Of a DNA stretch of 64,000 nt, positions 25,210 to 34,849 are shown piece by piece (position 1 is the stretch's first letter; each line of letters begins with the position of its first letter). The translations under genes and the position numbers were made by a program. Below the pieces are notes generated by a model, which searched no databases, was not told the origin of the DNA, and saw only the letters and a list, made by a program, of their open reading frames with translations. This DNA is from SIG299 sp964544055 (lineage in GTDB: Bacteria > Bacillota > Clostridia > Lachnospirales > Lachnospiraceae), in NCBI GenBank assembly GCA_964544055.1, contig CAZJAA010000001.1, positions 124,001 through 188,000 of the forward strand. The letters are read 5' to 3'.

Positions 25210-25866
25210 CTAAGCCCTTTCTGAATCCCTTGTCTCGACCACCACAAATATACCGTCTGTAAAATCCACCGTTGCCGTTTCTTCGATAATTTCGTTGCTG
25301 ACGCAAAGCGTACTGCCACGACAAACCGTGTGGTCTGTTAAAGAGTATTTAAAACCACGCAGCGTTACGCCCTGCACCGTTTCCGTCAATGCAAGCAGGG
25401 AAACAAAGGCTCCGTACTGCTCCTGTTTTTTTAAGGTAAAATTTTGATTTTTTAAATACAAGCGGTTGGTTTCGTTTATAATTTCTGCTTCCATGCTGCG
25501 TTTTAACAGGCATTGCAGCAAAAACACATTGGCAAGGCTGTGATCCAGCCGGGAACCTGTCGCCCCTAAAAAAACAAATCTGGTACAACCCATCGACTGT
25601 GCCGTTTCTATGGCAAGCTCGGTATCCGTCTGATCCTTTTCCGGTGGGTGCCGAAAAATAATGCGGTTGTCATAATCGTCCAAAAGACTCTGATTGACCG
25701 TATCAAAATCTCCCACAATGGCATCTGGCAAAAGTCCGAGTCGATGAGTCGTTTCTAGTGCCCCATCCACAACTATCAGCAGCTGTTCCGGATGCTGTTT
25801 CACATAATTGAAAATAAACGGTTCCGGTCGTGTACCACCGGTAATAACACAAGCTGTTTTCTGCAT
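25210..25866 (-). CDS. thiN: Thiamine pyrophosphokinase
   Basis: It converts thiamine and ATP to thiamine diphosphate. It has the family motifs VVDGALETTHRLGLLPDAIVGDFDT-like (aspartates for metal binding), HPPEKDQTDTELAIE and GATGSRLDHSLANV. The 218-residue length is normal. It ends the conserved priA-to-thiN gene row seen in Bacillus and follows rpe after 121 bases. No TPP riboswitch is visible upstream. Confidence 0.94.
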   Translation of the reverse strand: MQKTACVITGGTRPEPFIFNYVKQHPEQLLIVVDGALETTHRLGLLPDAIVGDFDTVNQSLLDDYDNRIIFRHPPEKDQTDTELAIETAQSMGCTRFVFLGATGSRLDHSLANVFLLQCLLKRSMEAEIINETNRLYLKNQNFTLKKQEQYGAFVSLLALTETVQGVTLRGFKYSLTDHTVCRGSTLCVSNEIIEETATVDFTDGIFVVVETRDSERA

Positions 25867-25987
25867 CTTTTTCCTTTATTTTCATACAGTAAACCATTTT
25901 CTATTCTGCATGAATTTGCAATATTTTTCTGCGCTGTTTCACAACGTGCTTTAGACATTTTTGTTTCTGCTTATTTCAGAAATTGCT

Positions 25988-26659
25988 TTAACCAATTTCT
26001 GATGCAACACGCCCGGCTGCCTGATAAAATGCCGCCATATTTTCTGAAATATTCCCCTGAAACACCGCCGTTCCGGCAACAACCACATTCACCCCGGCTT
26101 TGATTACTTCTTCTACGTTGCCAAGATGGATGCCACCGTCCACTTCCAGATTACAGGACGGATTTTTTTCTTCTATCATACGGCGCACCATGCGGATTTT
26201 TTCCAGAGTTTCCAGAATAAACTTCTGTCCGCCAAAGCCGGGATGTACTGACATCAGCAATACCATATCCACCTGGGAAATCCATGGTTCTAACACAGTA
26301 GCTTTTGTTTCCGGGCTGATGGACAAGCCCACCTTGCAACCACATTTGCGAATTTTCTGAATGGTTGCACCAATATCTTCACAGGCTTCTGCATGAATGG
26401 TAATCAGGTCGGCCCCTGTCTTTTGAAATTCCTCAATATAGCGAATTGGCTCCTGCACCATCAGATGCACGTCAAAAAAAAGGGGCGACGACGGGCGGAT
26501 GCTCTGAATGACCGGCATTCCAAACGAAATGCTCGGTACAAACAGACCGTCCATCACATCAATATGAAGCCAGTCACCACCGGCGTTTTCAATTTCTTTT
26601 AACTGTTCTCCCAGCCGTGTAAAATCTGCCGCAAGGATAGACGGTGATAAATGAAACAT
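25988..26659 (-). CDS. rpe: Ribulose-phosphate 3-epimerase
   Basis: It interconverts ribulose 5-phosphate and xylulose 5-phosphate in the pentose phosphate pathway. This TIM barrel shows LSPSILAADF, HIDVMDGLFVP, FDVHLMV, SVHPGFGGQKF and LEVDGGI, which include the metal-binding histidines and the two catalytic aspartates. Length 223 is standard. It follows rsgA by about 60 bases. Confidence 0.96.
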   Translation of the reverse strand: MFHLSPSILAADFTRLGEQLKEIENAGGDWLHIDVMDGLFVPSISFGMPVIQSIRPSSPLFFDVHLMVQEPIRYIEEFQKTGADLITIHAEACEDIGATIQKIRKCGCKVGLSISPETKATVLEPWISQVDMVLLMSVHPGFGGQKFILETLEKIRMVRRMIEEKNPSCNLEVDGGIHLGNVEEVIKAGVNVVVAGTAVFQGNISENMAAFYQAAGRVASEIG

Positions 26660-26717
26660 AATTTTCTCCCATTTTCGAGCATTGTGCCGAACATACCTTT
26701 ACAAGCTGTACCCGACA

Positions 26718-27602
26718 CTAATACCGATATTTTTTCTTTTCTTTTAATTCTTTATAAATCTGCAAATAACTCTGATAGCGTTCCCTGGAAACCATTCCTT
26801 TCGTCAGTGCCTCTTTTACTGCACAGTCCGGTTCATTTTCATGCATGCAACCACGAAAACGACATTTTCCTTCAAAAGGATGAAATTCCGGAAAATACTT
26901 TTTTACGTCCTCTGCCTCGATTTCTTCCGGTTCCAGTGAGCTAAATCCCGGTGTATCCAGAATATAAGTATTATCCTTAATCCAAATAAATTCCGAATGT
27001 CTGGTTGTGTGTTTTCCTCTGCGGATTTTTTCACTGACTGCTCCGGTTTCCATAATAACTCCCGGCTGCAAAAGATTGACAAGAGTGGATTTTCCGACAC
27101 CGGAAGGGCCGGCAAGCACTGTAGTTTTACCTTTCAACAGCTGCTCTATTATCTCTAAGCCGTCTTTTTCTTTTGCCGAAAGAAAGCAGATTTCATAGCC
27201 GGAATTACGGTAAGCATTTTTGAATTTTTCACATTCTACTTCTGAAATAAGGTCTGTTTTGTTAAAACAGAGAATGACCGGAAGCTGCTGTTTTGCCATT
27301 AAAAGCAGAAATCGGTCAAGAAGCCCCCAGTTTGGTTCCGGGTCTTTTGCCGCAAAAACCAAAAGTGCCTGATCTGCATTTGCCACTGCCGGACGAATCA
27401 GACAGCTTTTTCTTGGAAGAATTTCAATGACAGAAGCAAGCTTTTTTTCTTCATCCAAAACTTCCAGTTCAACATTGTCACCAACAAATGGCTTTACCTT
27501 TTGGTTACGGAAAGCACCTTTTGCCTTGCATTCGTAGACACAGGCACCTTCCGTATGCACATAATAAAATCCTGCAATTCCTTTAATTATTTTTCCTGTC
27601 AC
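26718..27602 (-). CDS. rsgA: Ribosome small-subunit-dependent GTPase A
   Basis: A circularly permuted GTPase that helps mature the 30S subunit. It has an OB-fold N-terminus, FNKTDL (G4), the P-loop GPSGVGKST, a DTPGFSSL G3 segment and the C-terminal zinc finger with CRFRGCMHENEPDC. I start at the GTG at 27600-27602, which shares a base with the prkC stop (TAGTG) and gives TGKIIKGIAGFYYV, matching the Bacillus start; an AGGAG lies 11 bases before it. The longer frame from 27635 overlaps prkC by 34 bases. Translation is coupled to the kinase gene. Confidence 0.93.
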   Translation of the reverse strand: MTGKIIKGIAGFYYVHTEGACVYECKAKGAFRNQKVKPFVGDNVELEVLDEEKKLASVIEILPRKSCLIRPAVANADQALLVFAAKDPEPNWGLLDRFLLLMAKQQLPVILCFNKTDLISEVECEKFKNAYRNSGYEICFLSAKEKDGLEIIEQLLKGKTTVLAGPSGVGKSTLVNLLQPGVIMETGAVSEKIRRGKHTTRHSEFIWIKDNTYILDTPGFSSLEPEEIEAEDVKKYFPEFHPFEGKCRFRGCMHENEPDCAVKEALTKGMVSRERYQSYLQIYKELKEKKKYRY

Positions 27603-29869
27603 TATTGTGTAAACTCCTGTAACTCTACTGTCCACTGTTTTGCCATCAGTCCTTCATCCCCAATGAAGAGATATACCTGGGCAAGACCTTCTTCCAGTGC
27701 CGGATAGGTATCTTTCTTTAAAGCAAATGAAAACGCTTCCTTTGGATAATCGTTATAAGACATTGTTCCTTCCGCAATCAGATAGGACACTCCGGAGTTT
27801 ATCATGTCAATTTCGATATAATAAAATACGGTTTCTCCTTCCGCAAATGGCACTTCCTCACCCGCCGTACTTAAAATAAGTGGGAAATAATCTGCTGCTA
27901 CTGCAGGAACAGACGTTGGCTCCGGTGTTGCTGTAGGTTCCGGTGGAACTGTCGTCTCCGGATTATCGGAAGGTGTTTCTGTCGGTCCCGGTGTGACTGT
28001 TGTCTCCGGATTATCGGAAGGTGCTTCCGTTGGCTCCGGCGTTGGTGTTGGAGCAGGTCCGTCACTGACAACAACATTAATTGCCGTGCCTGATAAAACA
28101 GAATCTCCTTCTGCAACATCCTGACGCATTACCATACCCTTTTTAAAGTTTGCCGAGTAATCAGTAGTAGTTTCTCCAAGGACAAGTCCTTCTCTTTCGA
28201 GTGCCTCTCTTGCCTCTTCCAGCGTTTTTCCAAGCAGATTTATCATCTGTAAATAGGTCGGATTGCTTCCAGTACTTACTACAAGCCGGATATTGTCACC
28301 TTTATAAAGAGTTTCACCGCCTGCAGGCTCTGTACGGACAACTCTGCCCACCGGTAATTCAGCATTTGATTCATACGTCACGGAAGGATTCAGACCAAGC
28401 TCTATCAGATTTTGCCGTGCTTCTTCTTCCGTTTCGTAAAAATACGACGGAATCTGGATTAATTCCGGTCCTGCACTGATGGTAAGACGAATGGTTGCAT
28501 CCAGCAATACATCCGAATAGGCTAATGGATACTGGTCAATTACCGTACCCTTGGTTTCTGAACTGTATACCTCGTCCTCCAGAATAATAATAAAATCATC
28601 CGATTTTAATTTTAAAAGCTTTTCTGCATCTTCGAAAGTATACCCCTTTAAGTTTGGCATTCCGATTGTGCCTACCGGTACATTGGTAGGTGTCGGTGTT
28701 GGCGTATCCGTTGCCGCAACCGTAGGACTTGGTGGCGGCGTCAAATTTGCTTTAAATAAATCAGCAATTCCAAAGAATCTTGCTGCCAGATAAATAATTC
28801 CAATTGTCAGAATAATAGCTACAATAATACTTCCTATAATGACAAACTTTTCCCAGTTTGAATTGATACTGTCCAGTTCTTCCTCTTCTTCCTTTAAAAC
28901 CTGACTTTTTCCCTTCTGGTGGCTGTCATAATGAACGACCGGAGATTTTGCCGCTGTTGTGCGGATTTCTTCTACCTCATTGTCTGTAAACATTCTGGTT
29001 GGATTATCCGGTACATAACCGCTTACCGGAAGCCTTACAAAATCTCCCTCCGGATTTGTAATGGAACGTTTTAAATCCATAATCAGTTCCGAGGCAGACA
29101 AATACCTGTTTTCCGGTCGCTTTTGCAGACATTTCTGTACGATACGGTCTAAGCTGTACTGCACTTCCGGCACCAATTCACGAACCGGCCGCGGTTCACT
29201 TTGAATATGAAGCAAAGCAACCGAAACTGTATTATCACCAGCAAATGGCAGACTGCCGCTTAACATTTCATATAAAGTGACACCTAAAGAATAAATATCA
29301 CTTTTTTCGTCACAATATCCACCTCTTGCCTGCTCTGGGGAAAGGTAATGCACCGAACCAATGGCATTCTGCGTATAGGTATTTGCTGAAACAGCCTTTG
29401 CAATACCAAAATCCGCAACCTTAACCTTGCCTTCTCTGGAAATCATAATATTCTGTGGCTTAATATCACGGTGAACAATATGATTATTATGTGCTGCTTC
29501 CAAACCCTGTGCTATCTGAATAGCAATGCCGACGGATTCCTTTACCGTAAGATGTCCTTTTTTCTCAATAAATTTCTTTAAAGTAATACCTTCTACAAGC
29601 TCCATTACAATATAATGAAGTCCGTTATCTTCTCCGACATCATAAACGCTTACAATATTTGGGTGAGACAGACCGGCAACCGACTGGGCTTCCCCACGAA
29701 ACTTTGTAATAAAATTTTTATCTGTCGAATATTCCTGCTTTAAAATTTTAATTGCAACATAGCGGTTCAGCCGGTGACATTTTGCTTTATACACATCTGC
29801 CATACCGCCTGAGCCTATTTTTTCGATAATTTCGTATCTGTCACTGATAAACATACCGGGTTTTACCAT
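27602..29869 (-). CDS. prkC: PASTA-domain serine/threonine protein kinase
   Basis: A membrane Hanks-type kinase that senses muropeptides. The kinase domain occupies about residues 8-270, with GSGGMADV, HRDIKPQN and ADFGIAK. A juxtamembrane linker and a membrane segment (about 345-370) follow, then three PASTA domains, a P/T/E-rich segment containing a 16-residue tandem repeat (two copies of PSDNPETTV), and a C-terminal domain of about 100 residues. I start at the ATG at 29867-29869, which follows GGAGGTAAAT. The partner phosphatase gene lies upstream. Likely targets are division and wall proteins, including those in this window. Confidence 0.95.
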   Translation of the reverse strand: MVKPGMFISDRYEIIEKIGSGGMADVYKAKCHRLNRYVAIKILKQEYSTDKNFITKFRGEAQSVAGLSHPNIVSVYDVGEDNGLHYIVMELVEGITLKKFIEKKGHLTVKESVGIAIQIAQGLEAAHNNHIVHRDIKPQNIMISREGKVKVADFGIAKAVSANTYTQNAIGSVHYLSPEQARGGYCDEKSDIYSLGVTLYEMLSGSLPFAGDNTVSVALLHIQSEPRPVRELVPEVQYSLDRIVQKCLQKRPENRYLSASELIMDLKRSITNPEGDFVRLPVSGYVPDNPTRMFTDNEVEEIRTTAAKSPVVHYDSHQKGKSQVLKEEEEELDSINSNWEKFVIIGSIIVAIILTIGIIYLAARFFGIADLFKANLTPPPSPTVAATDTPTPTPTNVPVGTIGMPNLKGYTFEDAEKLLKLKSDDFIIILEDEVYSSETKGTVIDQYPLAYSDVLLDATIRLTISAGPELIQIPSYFYETEEEARQNLIELGLNPSVTYESNAELPVGRVVRTEPAGGETLYKGDNIRLVVSTGSNPTYLQMINLLGKTLEEAREALEREGLVLGETTTDYSANFKKGMVMRQDVAEGDSVLSGTAINVVVSDGPAPTPTPEPTEAPSDNPETTVTPGPTETPSDNPETTVPPEPTATPEPTSVPAVAADYFPLILSTAGEEVPFAEGETVFYYIEIDMINSGVSYLIAEGTMSYNDYPKEAFSFALKKDTYPALEEGLAQVYLFIGDEGLMAKQWTVELQEFTQ
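27954..28049. repeat. 48-base tandem repeat inside prkC
   Basis: The 22-base block starting GTCTCCGGATTATCGGAAGG begins at 27954 and again at 28002, a 48-base (16-codon) period. It encodes the two copies of PSDNPETTV in the extracellular linker. Such in-frame repeats can vary in copy number between strains. Confidence 0.75.
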
Positions 29870-29971
29870 ATTTACCTCCATCTGCGTATGTGGGTTATTT
29901 TTATCCGTATTTCATAAACAGCAGTGTTTTTCAATACCGGGGAATTTTTTACTCTCTTTTTTGCAGCGGCT

Positions 29972-30700
29972 TTATATATGAACAAGGACAAGGGATATAT
30001 TATCCTTTCCTCCGTTTTCATTTGCCAGTGCAATCAGCTTCTCAGCTTTTTCTTTTAAGTCAGAGTCATTTTCCAGAACAATTTCTTTAATGTTCTCATC
30101 CTCAACCATATTAGTTAAACCGTCAGAGCATAGCACAACATAAGCTCCGGCTTCTAGTTCTACTTCAAAGAAATCAGGAATCACCTGTTCCATGGCACCT
30201 AATGCTCTGGTAATCACATTTTTTTCCGGATGATTTTTGGCATCCTTCCGCTCGATTTCTCCGCGCAGAATTTTTTCTTCCACCAGGGAATGATCCTGCG
30301 TAATCTGCCGTATGGTCCCTTTTTCACTTAAAACATACAGACGGCTGTCACCGATATTTAAAACATAAAGCGTTTCGTTCTGGATGCAGGCAGCTACAAA
30401 AGTTGTTCCCATACCCCTGTACTCCGGTTCAGCTTCAGCCTCTTTTAACAGGCGGTCATTTACTGCACGAATTGCGCCTTCCATGGAGCCAATCACAGTT
30501 CTTGCTTTTTGCTCTTTTAGCTCTTTTTCAAACTCGTTTACACTGAAACGAGATGCAAAGTCACCGGCTCTATGTCCTCCCATACCATCGGCAACTATGT
30601 AAAGATTTGGTAATAAACCTACTGCATTGTCATTACAGTATATATAATCCTGATTTACTTCTCGACGACTTCCAATATCTGTCATTGCAAATGATTCCAA
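29972..30700 (-). CDS. stp: PP2C-family serine/threonine phosphatase, partner of PrkC
   Basis: It removes phosphates placed by PrkC. The metal-binding motifs of PP2C are intact: SRREVNQDYI, VADGMGGHRAGDFAS, LNIGDSRLYV, ITQDHSLVE, LCSDGLTNMV and GGKDNISLVLV. Length 242 is normal. It starts 2 bases after the rlmN stop, so both probably share a message. The gap to prkC (29870-29971) is about 100 bases and holds no gene. Confidence 0.95.
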   Translation of the reverse strand: MESFAMTDIGSRREVNQDYIYCNDNAVGLLPNLYIVADGMGGHRAGDFASRFSVNEFEKELKEQKARTVIGSMEGAIRAVNDRLLKEAEAEPEYRGMGTTFVAACIQNETLYVLNIGDSRLYVLSEKGTIRQITQDHSLVEEKILRGEIERKDAKNHPEKNVITRALGAMEQVIPDFFEVELEAGAYVVLCSDGLTNMVEDENIKEIVLENDSDLKEKAEKLIALANENGGKDNISLVLVHI

Positions 30701-30702
30701 GG

Positions 30703-31761
30703 CTATTCCTCCCTTCCGTCCACGCTGTCTTTCCTTGTATGACTTCGTCTTAATTGTCCACAGGCTGCATTGATATCTGAACCCATTTCTCTTCTTATAG
30801 TAACATTTATTCTATTTTTTTCAAGAGTATTTTTAAAATTTTGAATTGCCGCAGTCTGCGACTTCTTATAAGCTCGCTCCTTGATTGGATTTACCGGAAT
30901 AAGATTTACATGGCAGTTTTTCCCCTTGAGGCGTTGAGATAATTCCCTTGCGCATTCCACGGAATCATTTACACCCTCTACCAGACTATATTCATACGTA
31001 ATTCTCCGTGAGGTCTTTTCATAATAATAGTCACAAGCTGCCAGAACCTCTTCCAGCTTATATTTATTTGCAACCGGCATCAGCTGCTTTCTCACCTCAT
31101 CATTTGGTGCATGTAAGGACAACGCAAGCGTAAGCGGCAGATTTTCCTCTGCAAGACGCTTTATTCCTTCCACAATTCCGCAGGTGGATACCGTAATATT
31201 TCTCACACTGATATTTTTTCCTTCTTTTGCTGAAAGAATACGGACAAACCGAATCAGATTCTCATAATTATCCAACGGCTCTCCGGTTCCCATTACTACT
31301 ACATTGGAAACCGTTTCTCCCGTAATCCTCTCTATTTCATAAATCTGCTCCAGCATTTCGGAAGCGGTCAGGTTCCGAATCAGACCGCCAAGCGTTGATG
31401 CGCAGAACCGGCAGCCCATACGGCAGCCCGCCTGTGAAGAAATGCAGACAGAATTTCCATGATGGTATTTCATCAGAACGCTTTCGATTGCCTGTCCATC
31501 TGCCAATTCAAACAAAAACTTTTTTGTTCCATCTGCCGACTCCAGACGGTCAATTTCCTTTGCCGTCGTCAGTTCACATTCTGCCCTCATCTTCTCCCGC
31601 AATGCCTTGGATATATTCGTCATTTCTTCATAGGAGGCTGCTCTTTTTTCATGCAGCCAGCTAAAAATCTGCGTTGCATGAAACGGCTTTTCTCCCCATT
31701 CCGAAAGCAGTTTCTTTATTTCCTCAATCGTTTTTGATTTGATATCAATTTTTTCCGTCAT
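30703..31761 (-). CDS. rlmN: 23S rRNA/tRNA adenine-C2 methyltransferase
   Basis: A radical SAM enzyme that makes 2-methyladenosine at A2503 of 23S rRNA and at A37 of some tRNAs. The CxxxCxxC motif is CRMGCRFCAS; GTGEPLDNYEN and LAISLHA-like LALSLHAPND follow; the C-terminal cysteine is in DINAACGQLRR. Length 352 is normal. It overlaps the end of rsmB by 4 bases. Confidence 0.96.
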   Translation of the reverse strand: MTEKIDIKSKTIEEIKKLLSEWGEKPFHATQIFSWLHEKRAASYEEMTNISKALREKMRAECELTTAKEIDRLESADGTKKFLFELADGQAIESVLMKYHHGNSVCISSQAGCRMGCRFCASTLGGLIRNLTASEMLEQIYEIERITGETVSNVVVMGTGEPLDNYENLIRFVRILSAKEGKNISVRNITVSTCGIVEGIKRLAEENLPLTLALSLHAPNDEVRKQLMPVANKYKLEEVLAACDYYYEKTSRRITYEYSLVEGVNDSVECARELSQRLKGKNCHVNLIPVNPIKERAYKKSQTAAIQNFKNTLEKNRINVTIRREMGSDINAACGQLRRSHTRKDSVDGREE

Positions 31762-33149
31762 TGTCTATCCTTTTTATTTTGCTTTTTTAATCTTGCAATA
31801 AAAAATCCGTCACATTCGTGAACACCGGGAAGCAGTTGAATGCAACCCATATCCTTTATATCGTCACAAAGAGCTTTTGGCACAAGTGCCGCATCCATTG
31901 CAGGAACAAAACCGTATGCACGGCAAAATTCTTCGACCTGTTTTTCGTTTTCCTCTTTGTTAATGGTGCAGGTACTGTACATTAAAATGCCTCCCGGTTT
32001 TACATAGAGGTGTGCATTCTCAAGTATCTGCTTTTGAAGTTTTACAAGTTCCTTCTGGTTTTCTATCGTCATACGATAACGGATTTCCGGCTTTTTTGCC
32101 ATAATGCCAATGCCAGAGCACGGCAAATCAGCAATAACCACATCCGCTGCTTCTATCATGGAGGCATCCAGCCTTGTGGCATCTGCCACCTCAACCGTAA
32201 TATTTTTCACTGCAAGACGCTTTGCATTTTCATTTATCAGGGCAGTCTTTTTTTCACTGATATCCCTGGCAATTACGGTTCCACCGCCAAGTGTTTCCAA
32301 AATATTGGCTGCATGAAGTGCCTTTCCACCTGGTGCCGAACACACGTCCAGCACAACATCATCTTTTTTTAATCCGGCAAGCTCCGCTACCAGCATTGAG
32401 CTTTCATCCTGTACCTGAAAAAGTCCGTCTGTAAATTCCGGAATTTTTTCCAATGCATCATATCCATCCAGATACAAGGCATCTTTTGCATATACCCCGG
32501 GCTCTGTTTGAAATCCTCTTGCTTTCAGACGTTCTGCAAGCTCTTGCTTTGAAATTTTCGTTATATTACAGCGAATGGTTGTTTTTGGATTTCTAAGAGA
32601 ACCTGCTGCAATTTTTTCTGCCTTTTCCATACCATATTCTTCTGTAAAGTAGCTGCACAGCCATTCCGGAAGCGAATACCGTATGCTCAAGTACTGCACC
32701 GGCATACTGTTTTTTTCCGGATAAGCACTTTCCTCCTGCCAGTGCTCACGGTTTCTTGCCACCGTCCGAAGCACTCCGTTTACAAAGCCGGATAAGCCCT
32801 GAAACCCTTTTGCTTTTACAAGCTTGACTGCTTCATTACATACCGCCGAATCCGGTACACCGTCCATGTAAAGCAACTGATATACCGACATACGGAGAAT
32901 TGTCCGTATCACCGGCTTCATTTTCTTTACCGGAGTTTTCGAGGTCTGATTTAAAATATAATCAATCGTAAGCAGCCGCTCCAGAGTACCTTCCGACAGC
33001 CGCGTTACAAACGCCCGGTCACGCTTTTCGGCAGCTGCTTCTTCCTTCAATGCTGCCAAAAGCACCACATGGGAATATGCCCCTTCTTCCAAAACCTTAT
33101 AGATTATCTGAAATGCAGTTTCTCGTGTATTTTTCATTTCATCCCTCAT
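31758..33149 (-). CDS. rsmB: 16S rRNA (cytosine-967-C5)-methyltransferase
   Basis: It methylates C5 of C967. The N-terminal NusB-like RNA-binding domain (TAFQIIYKVLEEGAYSH) is followed by the methyltransferase domain with SAM site DVCSAPGGK, the catalytic-loop ADLPCSGIGI, and CTINKEEN. Length 463 is normal. It belongs to the fmt-rsmB-rlmN row. The gene upstream, a zinc protease, is an insertion relative to Bacillus. Confidence 0.95.
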   Translation of the reverse strand: MRDEMKNTRETAFQIIYKVLEEGAYSHVVLLAALKEEAAAEKRDRAFVTRLSEGTLERLLTIDYILNQTSKTPVKKMKPVIRTILRMSVYQLLYMDGVPDSAVCNEAVKLVKAKGFQGLSGFVNGVLRTVARNREHWQEESAYPEKNSMPVQYLSIRYSLPEWLCSYFTEEYGMEKAEKIAAGSLRNPKTTIRCNITKISKQELAERLKARGFQTEPGVYAKDALYLDGYDALEKIPEFTDGLFQVQDESSMLVAELAGLKKDDVVLDVCSAPGGKALHAANILETLGGGTVIARDISEKKTALINENAKRLAVKNITVEVADATRLDASMIEAADVVIADLPCSGIGIMAKKPEIRYRMTIENQKELVKLQKQILENAHLYVKPGGILMYSTCTINKEENEKQVEEFCRAYGFVPAMDAALVPKALCDDIKDMGCIQLLPGVHECDGFFIARLKKQNKKDRQ

Positions 33150-33169
33150 TTCCGAGCGGTTGTTGTTTC

Positions 33170-33859
33170 TTAATCATTCCGACGTCTTCCGTACAGCAGA
33201 ACCAGACGCAGCAGCTGTAAGATGGAGGATGCCGCAGCTGCAACATAAGTCAGTGCTGCTGCACTTAATACTTTCTTCGTTTTTGTTAATTCATCACCAT
33301 ATAAAATATTTGTTTCTTCCAACATTTTCACAGCTCGTCCGGAAGCATTGAATTCTACCGGAAGAGTCACCAGTTGAAACGCTACCGAAAGAGAAAACAG
33401 GGCTATGCCAATCTGTATCAGCATTCCGCTTCCGCCAAGAATCAGACCGAGCAAAATCAAAGGCCAGGAAATATTTGCTCCCAGATTTGCTGCTGGAACC
33501 AGTGCCGAGCGAAGCTTCAACGGCATATAACCTCTGTCATGCTGCACCGCATGTCCACATTCATGGGCTGCCACTCCGACTGACGCTACCGAAGCATTTC
33601 CATAGACTGCATCCGAAAGATTCAGCGTTTTATTCTTTGGATCATAATGGTCTGTCAGATTTCCGGAAACATGCTGAATTGTCACATCATAAATTCCAGC
33701 CACATTTAAAATACGCTGTGCTGCCTGAGCACCTGTCATGCCGGACATACTGCGTTCTTTTGAATACCTTGCATACGTTCTTTTTACCTTGGAGGATGCC
33801 AGAAGGGAAAGCACCACACCAATGAGAACTAAAATATAAGTAGGATCATAATACGGCAT
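33170..33859 (-). CDS. YugP-family membrane zinc metallopeptidase
   Basis: A 229-residue membrane protein with a peptidase zinc motif HECGHAVQH (HExxH) near residue 120. Hydrophobic segments lie at the N-terminus, about residues 130-165 (WPLILLGLILGGSGMLI), and near the C-terminus. The segment NASGRAVKMLEE is typical of the neutral zinc metallopeptidase 2 family (YugP). The natural substrate is unknown. It lies between fmt and rsmB. Confidence 0.88.
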   Translation of the reverse strand: MPYYDPTYILVLIGVVLSLLASSKVKRTYARYSKERSMSGMTGAQAAQRILNVAGIYDVTIQHVSGNLTDHYDPKNKTLNLSDAVYGNASVASVGVAAHECGHAVQHDRGYMPLKLRSALVPAANLGANISWPLILLGLILGGSGMLIQIGIALFSLSVAFQLVTLPVEFNASGRAVKMLEETNILYGDELTKTKKVLSAAALTYVAAAASSILQLLRLVLLYGRRRND

Positions 33860-33898
33860 ACAACTTCTCCTTTTACTTGCAATGATTGATTTTACCAG

Positions 33899-34849
33899 CT
33901 ATCTGCCTAACACAATTCCAGGCTCCAGCTTAAAGCCACGCAGAAATTCTTCTGCCGTCATCCTGCGCTTTCCTTCCAGTTGAAGCTCTTTTATGTTCAG
34001 AATGTCAGTTCCGGTAAGAATTCCAAAGCTTTCCTTTTCCACAGTAACAATGGTTCCCGGCTGCTGTTTTCTTGCCTCTTTGGAAAGTCCGTCCATGGAA
34101 ACAACCTCGGCTTTCCAAAACTTTAACATTTTTCCGTCTAATCTGCTGTATGCGGTTGGCCACGGATTCAGCCCGCGAATCCACCGTTCCAGTTGTACTG
34201 CCGGCTGCGTAAAATCAAGATTTCCCATTGTTTTATCTAACATCTTCACATGAGTTGCCTCTTCCTCATTCTGGGCAAGGCGTGGGGCGCGCCCGGTTTC
34301 CAGAGTATCCATCGCTTTCAACAGAAGCGGTCCTCCAATGGCAGCCAGCTTGTCATGCAGCGTTCCTGCCGTTTCTTCTGCAGAAAGCAGGATTTCTTCT
34401 TTCATAATGATGTCACCAGTGTCAACACCTTCCGCCATATGCATAATTGTTACACCGCTTTTTTCGTCACCATTTAAAACCGCCCATTGGATAGGGGAAG
34501 CTCCACGGTACTTTGGCAGCAATGACGCATGTACATTGATGCAGCCAAATTTCGGCAGGTCAAGAAGCACCTTAGGAAGAATTTTTCCATATGCTGCCAC
34601 CAGGATAATGTCGGGATTCAGACGCTTCATTTCTGCCAGAAATTCCTCATCTCTGGCACGCTCCGGCTGCAACACCGGAATTCCTGCTTCCAGGGCAACC
34701 TCCTTTACCGGTGGAAATGCCATTTCATGCCCTCTTCCCTTTGGCTTATCGGTCTGCGTTACTACAGCGAGCACTTCATGTCTGGATGCTAATACACTTT
34801 TTAATATTGTTGCCGCAATTTCCGGCGTTCCCATAAATACTGCTCTCAT
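33899..34849 (-). CDS. fmt: Methionyl-tRNA formyltransferase
   Basis: It formylates initiator methionyl-tRNA using 10-formyltetrahydrofolate, the product of FolD. It has FMGTPEIAATIL at the start, the folate-binding INVHASLLPKYRGASPIQWAVLNG (with the catalytic N, H), and ITIMHMAEGVDTGDI-like catalytic aspartate region. Length 316 is normal. Its start codon overlaps the def stop by one base (TAATG), so formylation and deformylation are coupled. Confidence 0.96.
   Translation of the reverse strand: MRAVFMGTPEIAATILKSVLASRHEVLAVVTQTDKPKGRGHEMAFPPVKEVALEAGIPVLQPERARDEEFLAEMKRLNPDIILVAAYGKILPKVLLDLPKFGCINVHASLLPKYRGASPIQWAVLNGDEKSGVTIMHMAEGVDTGDIIMKEEILLSAEETAGTLHDKLAAIGGPLLLKAMDTLETGRAPRLAQNEEEATHVKMLDKTMGNLDFTQPAVQLERWIRGLNPWPTAYSRLDGKMLKFWKAEVVSMDGLSKEARKQQPGTIVTVEKESFGILTGTDILNIKELQLEGKRRMTAEEFLRGFKLEPGIVLGR

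Noticed and set aside
25867..25987. A TPP riboswitch upstream of thiN
   Set aside because: The 121 bases do not contain the conserved CUGAGA or related core motifs.
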